Origin: Micromonospora arida
Lineage (GTDB): Bacteria; Actinomycetota; Actinomycetes; Mycobacteriales; Micromonosporaceae
Direction: 5' to 3'
DNA: 49,020 nucleotides
NCBI RefSeq assembly: GCF_003857035.1
Contig: NZ_QGSY01000217.1
Location: 1 to 49,020, forward strand
This document shows positions 25,088 to 32,989 of this stretch, piece after piece; position 1 is the first letter of the stretch; each line of letters begins with the position of its first letter. The translations under genes and the position numbers were made by a program. Below the pieces are notes generated by a model that saw nothing but the letters and a program-made list of their open reading frames with translations, did no database searches and had not been told where the DNA came from.

Positions 25088-25639
25088 ATGTTCATGGACC
25101 AGCGGCAGTTCCCCTTCCTGGCCGACCTTCGGGCACGGTGGGATGCCATTCGAGATGAATGCCTTGCTCTGCCGCGTGAGACCTACCAGCCGTGGGTCCA
25201 GCGCGAGATGTACGGCCAGGGCTGGAGTGTCTATGGACTTGTCGCCTTCGGGGAGCGGATCGAGGAGGCGCTCGAGGCATGCCCGAACACTGCCTCCGCG
25301 TTGACGAAGATCCCTCACCTGACGACCGCTGGGTTCTCTCGGATGGCTCCTGGCACCCACATCAAGCCACATCAAGGATGGGTTACCACCGTTTACCGCG
25401 CGCATCTCGGACTCGTCGTGCCCCAGGACTGCGCGCTGCGAGTGGGCGACGAGACTCGACAGTGGCGCGAGGGTGAAACCGTCGTCTTCGACGACACCGT
25501 CACGCATGAGGCGTGGAACTACGGCAGCAGTGACCGTGTTGTGCTCCTGTTCGACTTCGTCCGCCCCGGCTGCGAGGACAGGCCGCAGGATGAACTGCCA
25601 GCCTCGGTGGCCGGCTTCGTGCGGCGCGGCGAGCCCTGA
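25088..25639 (+). CDS. Aspartyl/asparaginyl beta-hydroxylase-like Fe(II)/2OG oxygenase
   Basis: A 183-residue cupin-fold oxygenase of the Asp/Asn beta-hydroxylase family (PF05118 type). The family's two-histidine metal site is visible: H95 in HIKPHQGW and H140 in DDTVTHEAWN. R104, just before HLGLVVP, and R150 in SSDRVVLLFDF are the expected 2-oxoglutarate ligands. The CALRVGDETRQWREGE segment is also diagnostic. Start either at 25088 or two codons later at 25094; no clear ribosome binding site is seen. Bacterial members hydroxylate peptides, proteins or lipids. It is 13 kb from the NRPS operon, so a role in that pathway is possible but not indicated by position. Confidence 0.85.
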   Translation: MFMDQRQFPFLADLRARWDAIRDECLALPRETYQPWVQREMYGQGWSVYGLVAFGERIEEALEACPNTASALTKIPHLTTAGFSRMAPGTHIKPHQGWVTTVYRAHLGLVVPQDCALRVGDETRQWREGETVVFDDTVTHEAWNYGSSDRVVLLFDFVRPGCEDRPQDELPASVAGFVRRGEP

Positions 25640-25790
25640 CTACTTCGGCATCCGCTGGAAGGCCACACCGCACCGCTCAATCTCCATCACCGCAGGTCAA
25701 AGCCCATCGCCTCCGTCCGGGCATCGGTGATCACTTGGGGCGCGGAGACGTCTTCGGCAGACCGGCTGACCTCACGAACGCAGCGATCTT

Positions 25791-25868
25791 GGCATGAGCG
25801 GACGTCACCCGAGTGATAACCGGAAGCACCATGGCTGACATCTTCGGGTTCGCCGAAAAGGTCACCAG
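25791..25868. repeat. Diverged repeat, copy A (partner at 31441-31522)
   Basis: GGCATGAGCG followed 51 bases later by CTTCGGGTTCGCCGAAAAGG and GTCACCAG. Copy B has GGCATGAGCG, then 55 bases later CTTCGGGTGTGCCGAAGAGG and GTCACCAG. On the minus strand copy A lies inside a 55-codon frame (25731-25898) with protein-like segments such as LVTFSANPK and TRVTSAHAKIAAFVRSAG. Both copies may therefore be remains of one gene family that I do not recognise. The rest of 25640-25948 holds no gene I can support. Confidence 0.4.
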
Positions 25869-25948
25869 CTCACGGCTGAGCCCATGGAACACGGTCACCC
25901 TATTCCGCTGGCCACTGGACGAGGCGCGCGCTCTCTACGATGGGCCGC

Positions 25949-26269
25949 ATGTCGTCGGTCACGAATGACGCCCTGCTGGACATGAGGAGAAGCTCGACGT
26001 ACCGCGCCGGGATCTGGCTGGCCCGCGCGGCCAACCTCGCGCTGCTTCCGGTGGTTGTCTGGGGCATCGCCTCCGGGGCGCCGAATGTGCCCGCGCTGCC
26101 AGACTCGCTCTTCATGGCCGCCTGGGCCGCCGGGTGCGTGACACTCGTCCCGGCCATGGTGCTGTTCTACCGCTCCGGCATTCCCTTCGAACACAAGGTT
26201 GCCACCTGGGTCACCGACAAACGTGTTGGCAACGCAATCCTCCGGGATGTCTTCTGGCTTCGTCCCTGA
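25949..26269 (+). CDS. Hypothetical two-helix membrane protein
   Basis: About 106 residues with two hydrophobic helices (LARAANLALLPVVVWGIA and LFMAAWAAGCVTLVPAMVLF) and a basic C-terminus (FEHKVATWVTDKR). Family not recognised. The ATG at 25949 lies shortly after TACGAT, a plausible -10 element, and no Shine-Dalgarno is seen, so the message may be leaderless. An ATG three codons earlier is the alternative. The 3' end overlaps the antisense methyltransferase remnant, which weakens confidence in its C-terminus. Confidence 0.45.
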   Translation: MSSVTNDALLDMRRSSTYRAGIWLARAANLALLPVVVWGIASGAPNVPALPDSLFMAAWAAGCVTLVPAMVLFYRSGIPFEHKVATWVTDKRVGNAILRDVFWLRP

Positions 26270-26600
26270 CAGGAAGGCCGTCCTCTTCAGGTTGGTCGGC
26301 ACCGAGGTAGCTGTACGGGAGGCGGGCGTCGCGGCGGCCGGTGCAGCTGATCCGGCGGCGACGCGAGGCGTAGGAGAACCCGGCGGCGCGGAGTCGGGCG
26401 GTGAGGCGCTGCCCAGCGGGTCGCCCGTCAGGAAGCCGAATGCTGGACAGGTCCAGGTCGGCCACGAGCCGGCCGGCGGGAGTCAGCCAGCCCGCCGGCC
26501 GGGTCAGGACGGCGAGCTTGTCTCCGACGTAGTGCAGTCCGTGCAGACAGGTGATCAGATCGAACGTCCGCGTTGGGAACTCTTCGGCGGAGCCGCCGAA
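26211..26600 (-). pseudogene. Truncated, frameshifted class I SAM-dependent methyltransferase
   Basis: Between about 26295 and 26579 the minus strand encodes a clear C-terminal half of a class I methyltransferase: TFDLITCLHGLHYVGDKLA (post-motif II), WLTPAGRLVADLDLSS, RLTARLRAAGFSY, RRISCTGRR and LPYSYLGAD. The N-terminal half with the SAM-binding GxGxG is absent; codons upstream do not resemble the family and read better in other frames. After YLGAD the frame runs on into unrelated sequence to 26211. This is a dead gene fragment. Confidence 0.65.
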
Positions 26601-26783
26601 CGGGTCACCAGCCTGCCGTGCCCGGTCAGGACGCTGCCAGTGGGATCGGTGTCTCAGATGACGGAGCTGCTGCGGACCCCGGCGTGCCCGCGCGCAACGC
26701 TTCACATAGATCTGGAGCACGCCGACGCCGGTGTCTGACAACGACTGCATGAGGCCCGTGGTCGAGTTGCGGTGATTTCGCGG

Positions 26784-27821
26784 TCATCCGCGCGGCGCTT
26801 GGTCCGCAGGAGCGTCGCGACGCCGAGCTGCACGGCTCCGCGGTGCGGGGATGGTGCCGTCAGCACGAGTCGTGGCCGCCGCAGTCGCTGCCGCAGCCTT
26901 GGATGTACGGCGGTGGAGCGTGAGAGTCATGACCAGCACGACCAGCGCTCCGACGATCAGCCCGAGGATCGCGCTGGCCACCGTGTTGACGAGCCAGCCG
27001 ACGAGCCCGCCGAGAACACCCGTGGCGTCGTGGGCGGCGACCTCCACGTGATGCACGGCCTCGTACAGGAAGTGCAGGTTCAGCTCGTTCGTGCCTAGCA
27101 GCAGGATGTGCCCGCCCACCCACAGCATCGCCGCGGTGCCGACTACCGTCAGCACGGTGAGGACCACCGGCATCGCCCTCACCAGACCGCGGCCGAACGT
27201 GGCGACGGCGCCGGAACGTTGCGACAGGCGCAGCCCGGCGTCGTCCATCTTTACGATCAACGCCACCACGCCGTACACCAGGACGGTTATGACGACGGCG
27301 ACGACAGCCAGGATCACCAGGCGGGACCAGAACGCCTCATCGATCACCTCGTTAAGGCTGATGACCATGATCTCCGCCGAGAGGATCAGGTCGGTTCGTA
27401 CCGCCCCGGACACCAGTGTCGTCTCGTCCTGCACCGTCTCCTCGCCCGCGCCGGAGGCACCGTGATGGGCGATCTTGGCCCACACCTTCTCCGCGCCTTC
27501 GTAACAGAGGTAGGCGCCGCCGAGCATGAGGATCGGAGTGAGCAGCCAGGGCACGAACTGACTGAGCAGCAGCACCGCCGGCAGGATGATGAAGAACTTG
27601 TTGCGCAGCGACCCCACGGCAATGCGCTTGATAATCGGCAACTCGCGCTCGGCCGCCAGGCTCCGCACGTACTGCGGCGTGACGGCAGCATCGTCGACGA
27701 CGACGCCCGCAGCCTTGGCGCCGGCCTTCGCGGCGGCCGCCCCAATGTCATCGATCGACGCGGCAGCGGCCCGGGCCAGCACCGCCACGTCATCCAGCAG
27801 GGCTACGAGTCCACCGGCCAA
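26784..27821 (-). CDS. DUF808 (YedI-like) membrane protein, TTG start
   Basis: A 345-residue membrane protein of the DUF808 family. It begins with AGGLVALLDDVAVLARAAA and continues with DDIGAAAAKAGAKAAGVVVDDAAVTPQYV, both signatures of the family. About six to seven helices follow, including PAVLLLSQFVPWLLTPILML and LVILAVVAVVITVLVYGVV, and the tail is rich in Ala, Arg and Thr. The start is TTG 27821: it aligns with the family's first residue and GGAAGGA lies 7 bases upstream. A longer frame to 27944 adds 41 residues with no family similarity. Function unknown; usually a stand-alone gene, as here. Confidence 0.85.
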   Translation of the reverse strand: MAGGLVALLDDVAVLARAAAASIDDIGAAAAKAGAKAAGVVVDDAAVTPQYVRSLAAERELPIIKRIAVGSLRNKFFIILPAVLLLSQFVPWLLTPILMLGGAYLCYEGAEKVWAKIAHHGASGAGEETVQDETTLVSGAVRTDLILSAEIMVISLNEVIDEAFWSRLVILAVVAVVITVLVYGVVALIVKMDDAGLRLSQRSGAVATFGRGLVRAMPVVLTVLTVVGTAAMLWVGGHILLLGTNELNLHFLYEAVHHVEVAAHDATGVLGGLVGWLVNTVASAILGLIVGALVVLVMTLTLHRRTSKAAAATAAATTRADGTIPAPRSRAARRRDAPADQAPRG

Positions 27822-28480
27822 GGGAGGGTCCTTCCAGGGTTGAGCAGAGTTCGAACTGGCCCATTCTCGCTCAGGTCTCTGCGCGCGGCACGCCACCGCC
27901 CGGTCCAGAGACACCACACCGTCATCCGACATGAGACGGACCACCGCCGCAGACCCCTTGAACCCCTGCGCGCATACGGGGAACGTGGCACCCTGCGGGC
28001 CTCGAGGTAACTCTGCCCCTGGACGCGTAACTCACCGAACCGGCTCTACAAGTTCAGCGACACCCGAGCGCTCAGTCGAAACGAACGTCCCAGACATCGG
28101 GGACGAAGGGCTCCACGAGATGTCCATCCTGCCTCTTCCTCAACGGCCCCGCGGCTGCGGCTCCGGCTCCGGAAAACCCGAGGCGTGGTGGCGGTGAAGC
28201 GACGAGCCGTTTAGCGAGGAGCAGGCCTAGCCTGCGTGCCCGTTCGGCGGCAGATCCGGACGTCCGGACCAGGAGCACTAGTGTTCAGTCGGGCAGTCAT
28301 TCGATTTGCGCACACAGCGTCGGCAGCGAATTGGGTTGGGCACGCGGTACCTGCTGGCTCTCGATCCGGATGCCCCGACGACCATGAGGTCCGCAAGGGC
28401 AGGACGACACGCCCGGAGCGCATTGTCTTTTCGAGGCGACGATGCGCTCCGGGCGATCGGGTCGGTGCGGCTTTCAGGTC
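27822..28480. other. 650-base region without a supportable gene
   Basis: Contains the DUF808 promoter on the right flank of that gene and a strong hairpin at 28410-28455. No frame has convincing protein content. I see no RNA gene. Confidence 0.4.
28410..28455 (-). terminator. 18-bp hairpin downstream of the 28481-28906 gene
   Basis: CGCCCGGAGCGCAT (28410-28423) pairs perfectly with ATGCGCTCCGGGCG (28442-28455). The stem extends inward by four more pairs (one G-T) around a 10-base loop. It lies 26 bases after the stop codon of the minus-strand gene at 28481, the expected place for its terminator. Confidence 0.75.
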
Positions 28481-28906
28481 TCAGATCCGGGTCATAGTGG
28501 AGGTGTAGCCGCCTCCGCCGGGGTAGGTCCATTCGCCGGTGACCGTGGTGTCGTCGGTGCTGAAGGTGCCCTCGTAGTAGGCCGGGCTGCCTTTCGCGCC
28601 GGCCCAGATGGTCAGCTTGTCGCCGACGAGTTCGTAGACGTAGTCGAAGGTGTTGCCGGCCGTGTCGTAGAACCGCGACGCCACATCCGGGCCGACCGGC
28701 TCACCGAACGGGTGCAGATTGCCGATGACCTCCAGACCGGTGACGGGTTGGTCGAACTGGCTCAGTTCGACGTGCTGGAGCAGGAAGAACCGGCCGGCCA
28801 TCCACTCGTACCGCACGGTTCCCTCGGCGCCGCCGGTCACCGACCAGGTGCCGACCAGACGGTCCAGGGCGGTCAGTTCGGCGCTCGGCTGGATGTTCTC
28901 AGACAT
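28481..28906 (-). CDS. Small beta-barrel protein (DUF1579 / lipocalin-like)
   Basis: A 141-residue cytoplasmic protein with a single small beta-barrel domain. The pattern includes LDRLVGTWSVTGGAEG, YEWMAGRFFLLQHVEL, IGNLHPFG, FDYVYELVGDKLTIWAG and GTFSTDDTTVTGEWTYPGGG. This resembles the DUF1579/lipocalin-like families that often accompany ECF-sigma/DGPF cassettes. ATG 28906 is well supported by GAGGAGGA 5-6 bases upstream; the longer frame to 29005 has no such site. It is divergent from the DUF998-DGPF-ECF42 cassette, and a MerR-type element lies in the shared interval. Ligand unknown. Confidence 0.75.
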   Translation of the reverse strand: MSENIQPSAELTALDRLVGTWSVTGGAEGTVRYEWMAGRFFLLQHVELSQFDQPVTGLEVIGNLHPFGEPVGPDVASRFYDTAGNTFDYVYELVGDKLTIWAGAKGSPAYYEGTFSTDDTTVTGEWTYPGGGGYTSTMTRI

Positions 28907-28959
28907 CGTGTCCTCCTCGGGCGGGTTGTTGCCGGTACCTCGGAGGCGACGCCCGGGCT

Positions 28960-28977
28960 TTGACGTCCACGTCAGGT
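28960..28977. promoter_or_regulatory. Second MerR-type element TTGACGTCCACGTCAGGT
   Basis: Matches the element at 23644-23661 in 16 of 18 positions. It contains a dyad TGACGT-CC-ACGTCA with 6-base perfect arms. It sits in the divergent interval between the DUF1579-like gene and the DUF998 gene, so it could serve either. Confidence 0.45.
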
Positions 28978-28999
28978 GAGCTGGGTCACGCTCCCGCAA

Positions 29000-29027
29000 T
29001 GTCAAAGTTCACGGCGCGGCCACGAGG
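29000..29027 (+). promoter_or_regulatory. Candidate ECF-sigma promoter upstream of the DUF998-DGPF-ECF42 cassette
   Basis: TGTCAA at 29000-29005 and CGAGG at 29023-29027 with a 17-base spacer, 30 bases before the DUF998 start. As I recall it, ECF42 promoters have a -35 near TGTCGA and a -10 near CGA(T/C), so this is one base off at -35. Autoregulation by the ECF42 factor of the cassette would be expected. Tentative. Confidence 0.35.
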
Positions 29028-29057
29028 TAGCGACAAGCACCCACCAAGGAGGAAGTC

Positions 29058-29696
29058 ATGGCCACCATCGCCGCCGTTCCCACCGACCGCGGCTCGTCCG
29101 ACCGCCTGCTCCTCGCCGGCGGCCTCGCCGGACCGGTCTTCTTCGCCTCGGCCGTGACGCAGATGCTCACCCGGGAGGGCTACGACATCACCCGGCATCC
29201 GATCAGCCAACTGGCCACCGGAAGTCTCGGCTGGATCCAGATCGTCACGTTCGTGCTCGCCGGCCTCGGCGGGGTCGCCCTCGCCCTCGGTGTCCGACGC
29301 ACGCTCACCGAGGGAACCGGCCGGCGTGTACTGCCAATCTTCATCGGGATCTTCGGCGCCGGGCTCATCGCGGCCGGGGTGTTCACCATGGATCCTGAAT
29401 ACGGCTTCCCGGTAGGGACCCCTGACGGGCCGGTCGGCGAGATGTCCTGGCACAGCATCGCGCACTCGGCGACGGCCGCCATCGCCTTCACCGCGCTGGC
29501 CGTCGCCGCCATCGTGCTCACCATCCGGCACGTCCGCCGTCGGGCCACCCTGCCGGCGGTGCTGAACGGCCTCGTCGCGCTCATCCTGCTGACGCCGATG
29601 TCGCCGAACCACATGAGCATCCAGATCGCCGTGAACGGCCTGGTCGCCTTCACCTGGACGACGGTCGTCGCACTCTCCCTTCGCCGTAAGAGCTGA
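29058..29696 (+). CDS. DUF998 membrane protein
   Basis: A 212-residue protein with about six transmembrane helices, matching the DUF998 family: YDITRHPISQLATGSLGWIQ after the first helix, then GAGLIAAGVFTMDPEYGFP and MSWHSIAHSATAAIAF. AAGGAGGAA gives an excellent ribosome binding site before ATG 29058. The family's function is unknown. Here it heads a cassette with a DGPF protein and an ECF42 sigma factor, suggesting it belongs to the same stress or detoxification regulon. Confidence 0.85.
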   Translation: MATIAAVPTDRGSSDRLLLAGGLAGPVFFASAVTQMLTREGYDITRHPISQLATGSLGWIQIVTFVLAGLGGVALALGVRRTLTEGTGRRVLPIFIGIFGAGLIAAGVFTMDPEYGFPVGTPDGPVGEMSWHSIAHSATAAIAFTALAVAAIVLTIRHVRRRATLPAVLNGLVALILLTPMSPNHMSIQIAVNGLVAFTWTTVVALSLRRKS

Positions 29697-29738
29697 TCGG
29701 CGTAGCGTGATCCGAGCCCCGCGAACACAAGGATGATC

Positions 29739-30110
29739 ATGAAGTACCTGCTGCTCAGCTACACGCCGGCCGCCGCCTGGGACGCCGCGACCGCCGACAC
29801 CCCCTCCGAGGAGGCGCTTGCCGCGTTCGCCGCGTACCAGCGGTTCGAACGGGAGCTGATCGAAACCGGCGAGTTCCTCAGCAGCGAGGGACTCGGTCAC
29901 CCGGTGGTCAGCACCACGGTCCGCAAGACCCCGACCGGCGCGGTGGCCACCGACGGCCCGTTCGTCGAGCTCAAGGAGGTCCTGGCCAGCTTCGCGGTGA
30001 TCGACGTGGACAACCAGGAACGCGCCGTCGAGATCGTCTCGCGAATGGTCGAGGTTCTGGGCGAGCCGATGGAGATCCGGCCGATAATGGGCGCGGACTT
30101 CGCGGCGTGA
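29739..30110 (+). CDS. YCII-related DGPF-domain protein
   Basis: A 123-residue protein of the YCII/DGPF family: KYLLLSYTP at the start, TDGPFVELKEVLASFAVIDV in the middle, and IEIRPI-like MEIRPIMGADF at the end. The ATDGPF segment is the signature. I choose ATG 29739 (family N-terminus MKYLLL) over the ATG two codons earlier; AGGA is at proper distance. DGPF genes are the standard partner of ECF42 sigma factors and are usually under their control. The ECF42 gene follows 64 bases downstream. The molecular activity of the family is not established. Confidence 0.88.
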   Translation: MKYLLLSYTPAAAWDAATADTPSEEALAAFAAYQRFERELIETGEFLSSEGLGHPVVSTTVRKTPTGAVATDGPFVELKEVLASFAVIDVDNQERAVEIVSRMVEVLGEPMEIRPIMGADFAA

Positions 30111-30174
30111 CCCTCTGCATCCAGCGTCGCCGGACGACGGCAGACGCGGAGGGCACACGAACGGCAGCACCCGC

Positions 30175-31413
30175 GTGACGCCGAACGTCGAGCACCTGCT
30201 GCGCACCGAGGCACCGCAGGTCCTCGGCGCGTTGGTGCGGCGCTTCGGCCACTTCGATATCGCCGAGGACGCGGTACAGGAGGCAATGCTCGTCGCGAGC
30301 CGGGCGTGGCCGACGGACGGAGTGCCGGAGAACCCGCGCAGCTGGCTGATCCGGATCGGGTACCGGAGGATGGTCGACCTGCTCCGCACCGATCAGGCCC
30401 GACGCCGCCGCGAGCGGCACGCCGGCATGAGCGAGCTGGCGATGCGGGACCCGACCCGCCAGGCAGGTCCTGCGCTGGAGACCGACGACAGCCTCACCCT
30501 CCTGTTGCTGTGCTGTCACCCCACGCTGAGCCCGACCTCCCAGGTGGCGCTCACGCTGCGCGCGGTCGGCGGCCTGACGACCACGGAGATCGCACACGCG
30601 CATGGGACGACCGAGAACACCATGGGCGCCCGGATCAGCCGCGCCAAGCAGCAACTGGCCCGCGCCGGTGCCCGGTTCACCCCGCCGAACGACGCCGACC
30701 GCGACAGCCGGATGAACGCCGTTATGCAGGTGCTCTACCTGATCTTCAACGAGGGCTACACCGCCTCCGCCGGGAACGAACTCACCCGCGTGGACCTGAC
30801 CCGCGAGGCAATCCGGCTGACCCGCATGCTCCGCGACTCCCTGCCGGACGACCCCGAGGTGGTCGGGCTGCTCGCCCTGATGCTGCTCACCGAGTCGCGG
30901 CGCGCTGCCCGTACCGACGGGGACGTGTTGGTGCCGCTGGACGAGCAGGACCGGACACGGTGGGATCCCGAGCTGATCCGCGAGGGCATCGGGCTTATCC
31001 ACAACGTCTGGCGGCGGCGTGAGGTCGGCACGTACCAGCTGCAGGCCGCGATCGCGGCCGTGCACGCCGCCGCCGCGTCGCCGGACCAGACGGACTGGCC
31101 CCAGATCGCGGCCCTGTACCTGGGACTGGAACGGCTCAGTCCGACCGCGCCGGTACGGCTCAGCCGGGTGGTCGCAGTCGCGCACGCGTACGGGCCGGGC
31201 CGAGGGCTGGCCTTGCTCGACGACCTCAACCGCAGCTACCACCTGGACGAGGACCCGCTGACCCGACAGCGCGAACGCGCGATCCGCGCACATCTGCTCG
31301 AGATGACCGGTGACACGGCCGGCGCGGCGGCGTGGTACCGCGAAGCAGCCTCCCTGACCCAGAACCAGGTCGAACAGCGATACCTCCAACGCCGAGCCCA
31401 CCGCCTCGGCTGA
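30175..31413 (+). CDS. ECF42-type RNA polymerase sigma factor with C-terminal TPR-like extension
   Basis: A 412-residue sigma factor, twice the length of a plain ECF protein. Region 2 lies at about 8-85 (APQVLGALVRRFGHFDIAEDAVQEA, shown here in part; then PRSWLIRIGYRRMVDLLR). Region 4 lies at about 120-165 (LTLRAVGGLTTTEIAHAHGT, ARISRAKQQLARAG). The remaining 240 residues are the helical TPR-like extension of group ECF42, with YLIFNEGYTAS and LDDLNRSYHLDEDPLTRQR. In studied Streptomyces members this extension is needed for activity, and the genetic partner is a DGPF protein, exactly as here. No anti-sigma gene is expected. GTG 30175 is the only start fitting the family; its Shine-Dalgarno is weak. 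Confidence 0.9.
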   Translation: MTPNVEHLLRTEAPQVLGALVRRFGHFDIAEDAVQEAMLVASRAWPTDGVPENPRSWLIRIGYRRMVDLLRTDQARRRRERHAGMSELAMRDPTRQAGPALETDDSLTLLLLCCHPTLSPTSQVALTLRAVGGLTTTEIAHAHGTTENTMGARISRAKQQLARAGARFTPPNDADRDSRMNAVMQVLYLIFNEGYTASAGNELTRVDLTREAIRLTRMLRDSLPDDPEVVGLLALMLLTESRRAARTDGDVLVPLDEQDRTRWDPELIREGIGLIHNVWRRREVGTYQLQAAIAAVHAAAASPDQTDWPQIAALYLGLERLSPTAPVRLSRVVAVAHAYGPGRGLALLDDLNRSYHLDEDPLTRQRERAIRAHLLEMTGDTAGAAAWYREAASLTQNQVEQRYLQRRAHRLG

Positions 31414-31440
31414 CCAATTGTCGGCCGACGTCCGCACATC

Positions 31441-31522
31441 GGCATGAGCGAGCGTGCATCCCGGGGTGATGATCTGAACCTTCGAAGGTCGATGCCTTCG
31501 GGTGTGCCGAAGAGGTCACCAG
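31441..31522. repeat. Diverged repeat, copy B (partner at 25791-25868)
   Basis: Shares GGCATGAGCG and, at nearly the same spacing, the 28-base CTTCGGG...GTCACCAG segment (four mismatches) with copy A. The surrounding interval 31414-31865 contains no supportable gene. A minus-strand patch at about 31600-31700 with hydrophobic content (SLLPALLVYPG, SLIVIVTGLLYIGVG) may be a remnant of a membrane protein. Confidence 0.4.
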
Positions 31523-31865
31523 AGAGGATGCGCTGGCCACGGCATCGCGAGTGGGATCGACGTCTCAGCTAACGGGACCAGCCACTGGTCCGGCACAGCG
31601 GAAGCGGGCGACCGACACCGATGTACAGCAGACCGGTCACTATGACGATCAGCGACCCGTGACCGGGGTACACGAGCAATGCTGGGAGCAGCGAGCCTGA
31701 CCACTTCCGCATCCACTGGGAGGTCGCGCCAAGCGCCGCTCCTGGAGGCCACGCAGCACTGGAGCGCTGTTGACGCCCTTCACGAACGGCTTCAGTGCGA
31801 CGCCGGCGGTACGCCTCATGACCTTGGCGGCTCCGGCGCCGTGAACGCCACGAGCGCGGCCCTCG

Positions 31866-32010
31866 GCAGACGCCGATCCCGCCGACAAGGCCGAGGTCTA
31901 CCGGCAACTCGGTCTCCGGCTGAACTACCAGCCTGAAGCGCAAACGGTGCGCGCTGCGATCGATCCCAGCGCACACCGTGAAGCAAATGAATTGTGTCCG
32001 AGGGGCAACA
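31866..32010 (+). pseudogene. C-terminal remnant of a serine site-specific recombinase
   Basis: In one frame the sequence reads ADADPADKAEVYRQLGLRL, NYQPEAQTVRAAIDP and NELCPRG. This matches the end of large actinobacterial serine recombinases as I recall them ('DPADKAE(I/L)YRQLGLRLTYQP..RTVRAEV ... LCPRG'). The catalytic and DNA-binding parts are missing, and upstream sequence in this frame is not recognisable. It suggests that an integrase-bearing element once sat here, directly beside the 32084-36146 operon. Confidence 0.45.
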
Positions 32011-32083
32011 CGACCCATTGCCCCACCGCCGATGACGCTCAGCGCAACCCTGAAGCTCGCGCGAGGCTAGCGATCGTAGTGAT

Positions 32084-32989
32084 CTATCGCTCGCCGCGGC
32101 GGGCCGACCGGACCGGGGCGATGCGGGGTCGGCCGACGCGAAACACGGCGAGCGGTTGGCCGGCGACCCGGTCGGCGAGCCCACCGGCGGTCGCGGGGCA
32201 GTCGATGAGCTGGCTGAGCGGATGGACCGCCAGGCCGTGCCGGGCGAGAGCCAGCCACGTACGCAGCAGACGTCGGCCTGAGGTGATCTGGTCGTCGCCG
32301 TCGGCGGCGAGGAGGACCAGGACGCTGCCGTCGTAGCGCAACAGGCCGCGGCCGCTGGCGGCCAGCAGCGCCGGCAGGCCCAGTCGGCGGGTGACCGGGT
32401 ACGCGCGCAGCGCGGCGGACAGGACACGCGCCTCGGTCCGGGACAGGCTGAGCGCCCGGTCCGTGAGTCCGTCGAGGTGATACCGCGGATGGCGTGGACT
32501 GAGACGCAGCCAGTCCCGCAACTCGACGGCGACGGCAGGTGTGCGGAACATCCACCGGTCGGCGACGGCCAGGTCCGATACGAGATCTCGGGTCGGGACG
32601 TGCGCGATACCCGGCTCGAGATCGGCGAGGACGGCGTCGTCGACGTACCCGGGTGCGTATGGACCACGGGCGACCCGGCGGGCCTCGATGTCGGCGATCG
32701 TAAACGGAGTCGCGTACCTCTGTGCCGCGGGGACCAGTCGTGGACCGGGCGCCACGGTGACGGTGAGGCCGAGTTCGGCGGAGACGATAAGGCATGTCTC
32801 GACGAACGCGCCGATACCGAGGGTCAGGTCACGCCCGGTCGGGTCGGAGTCGGGCAGGCGGCACGCGGGATCAACATCGATGGTGATCTCGTCGGTGTGG
32901 TATTCGGGTCGCCACGGCTGCGTGTTGTGTGCGCTTGGTGCCCGGCGGCAGATCGCCTCGGTAGCCCGCAACTGCTCGACCCAACTCAC
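32084..32989 (-). CDS. Acg-type nitroreductase-family flavoprotein
   Basis: A 301-residue protein of the nitroreductase/Acg family. The N-terminal RAPSAHNTQPWRPEY matches the family's FMN-contact signature. Later segments GIGAFVETCLIVSAELGL, a helical lid region around 130-200, and AVFRVGRPRIAP near the end also fit. Such enzymes use FMN and NAD(P)H for reduction, or in biosynthesis for dehydrogenation. It is the last gene of a four-gene operon. Its GTG start overlaps the stop of the GNAT-like gene in GTGA (32986-32989), so it is translationally coupled. Specific reaction unknown. Confidence 0.82.
   Translation of the reverse strand: MSWVEQLRATEAICRRAPSAHNTQPWRPEYHTDEITIDVDPACRLPDSDPTGRDLTLGIGAFVETCLIVSAELGLTVTVAPGPRLVPAAQRYATPFTIADIEARRVARGPYAPGYVDDAVLADLEPGIAHVPTRDLVSDLAVADRWMFRTPAVAVELRDWLRLSPRHPRYHLDGLTDRALSLSRTEARVLSAALRAYPVTRRLGLPALLAASGRGLLRYDGSVLVLLAADGDDQITSGRRLLRTWLALARHGLAVHPLSQLIDCPATAGGLADRVAGQPLAVFRVGRPRIAPVRSARRGER

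Noticed and set aside
25644..31720. CTTCGGCATCCGCTGGAAGGCC (25644) versus CTTCCGCATCCACTGGGAGGTC (near 31703)
   Set aside because: Only about 18 of 22 matches, and in the opposite order relative to the better-supported repeat pair; probably chance in GC-rich DNA.
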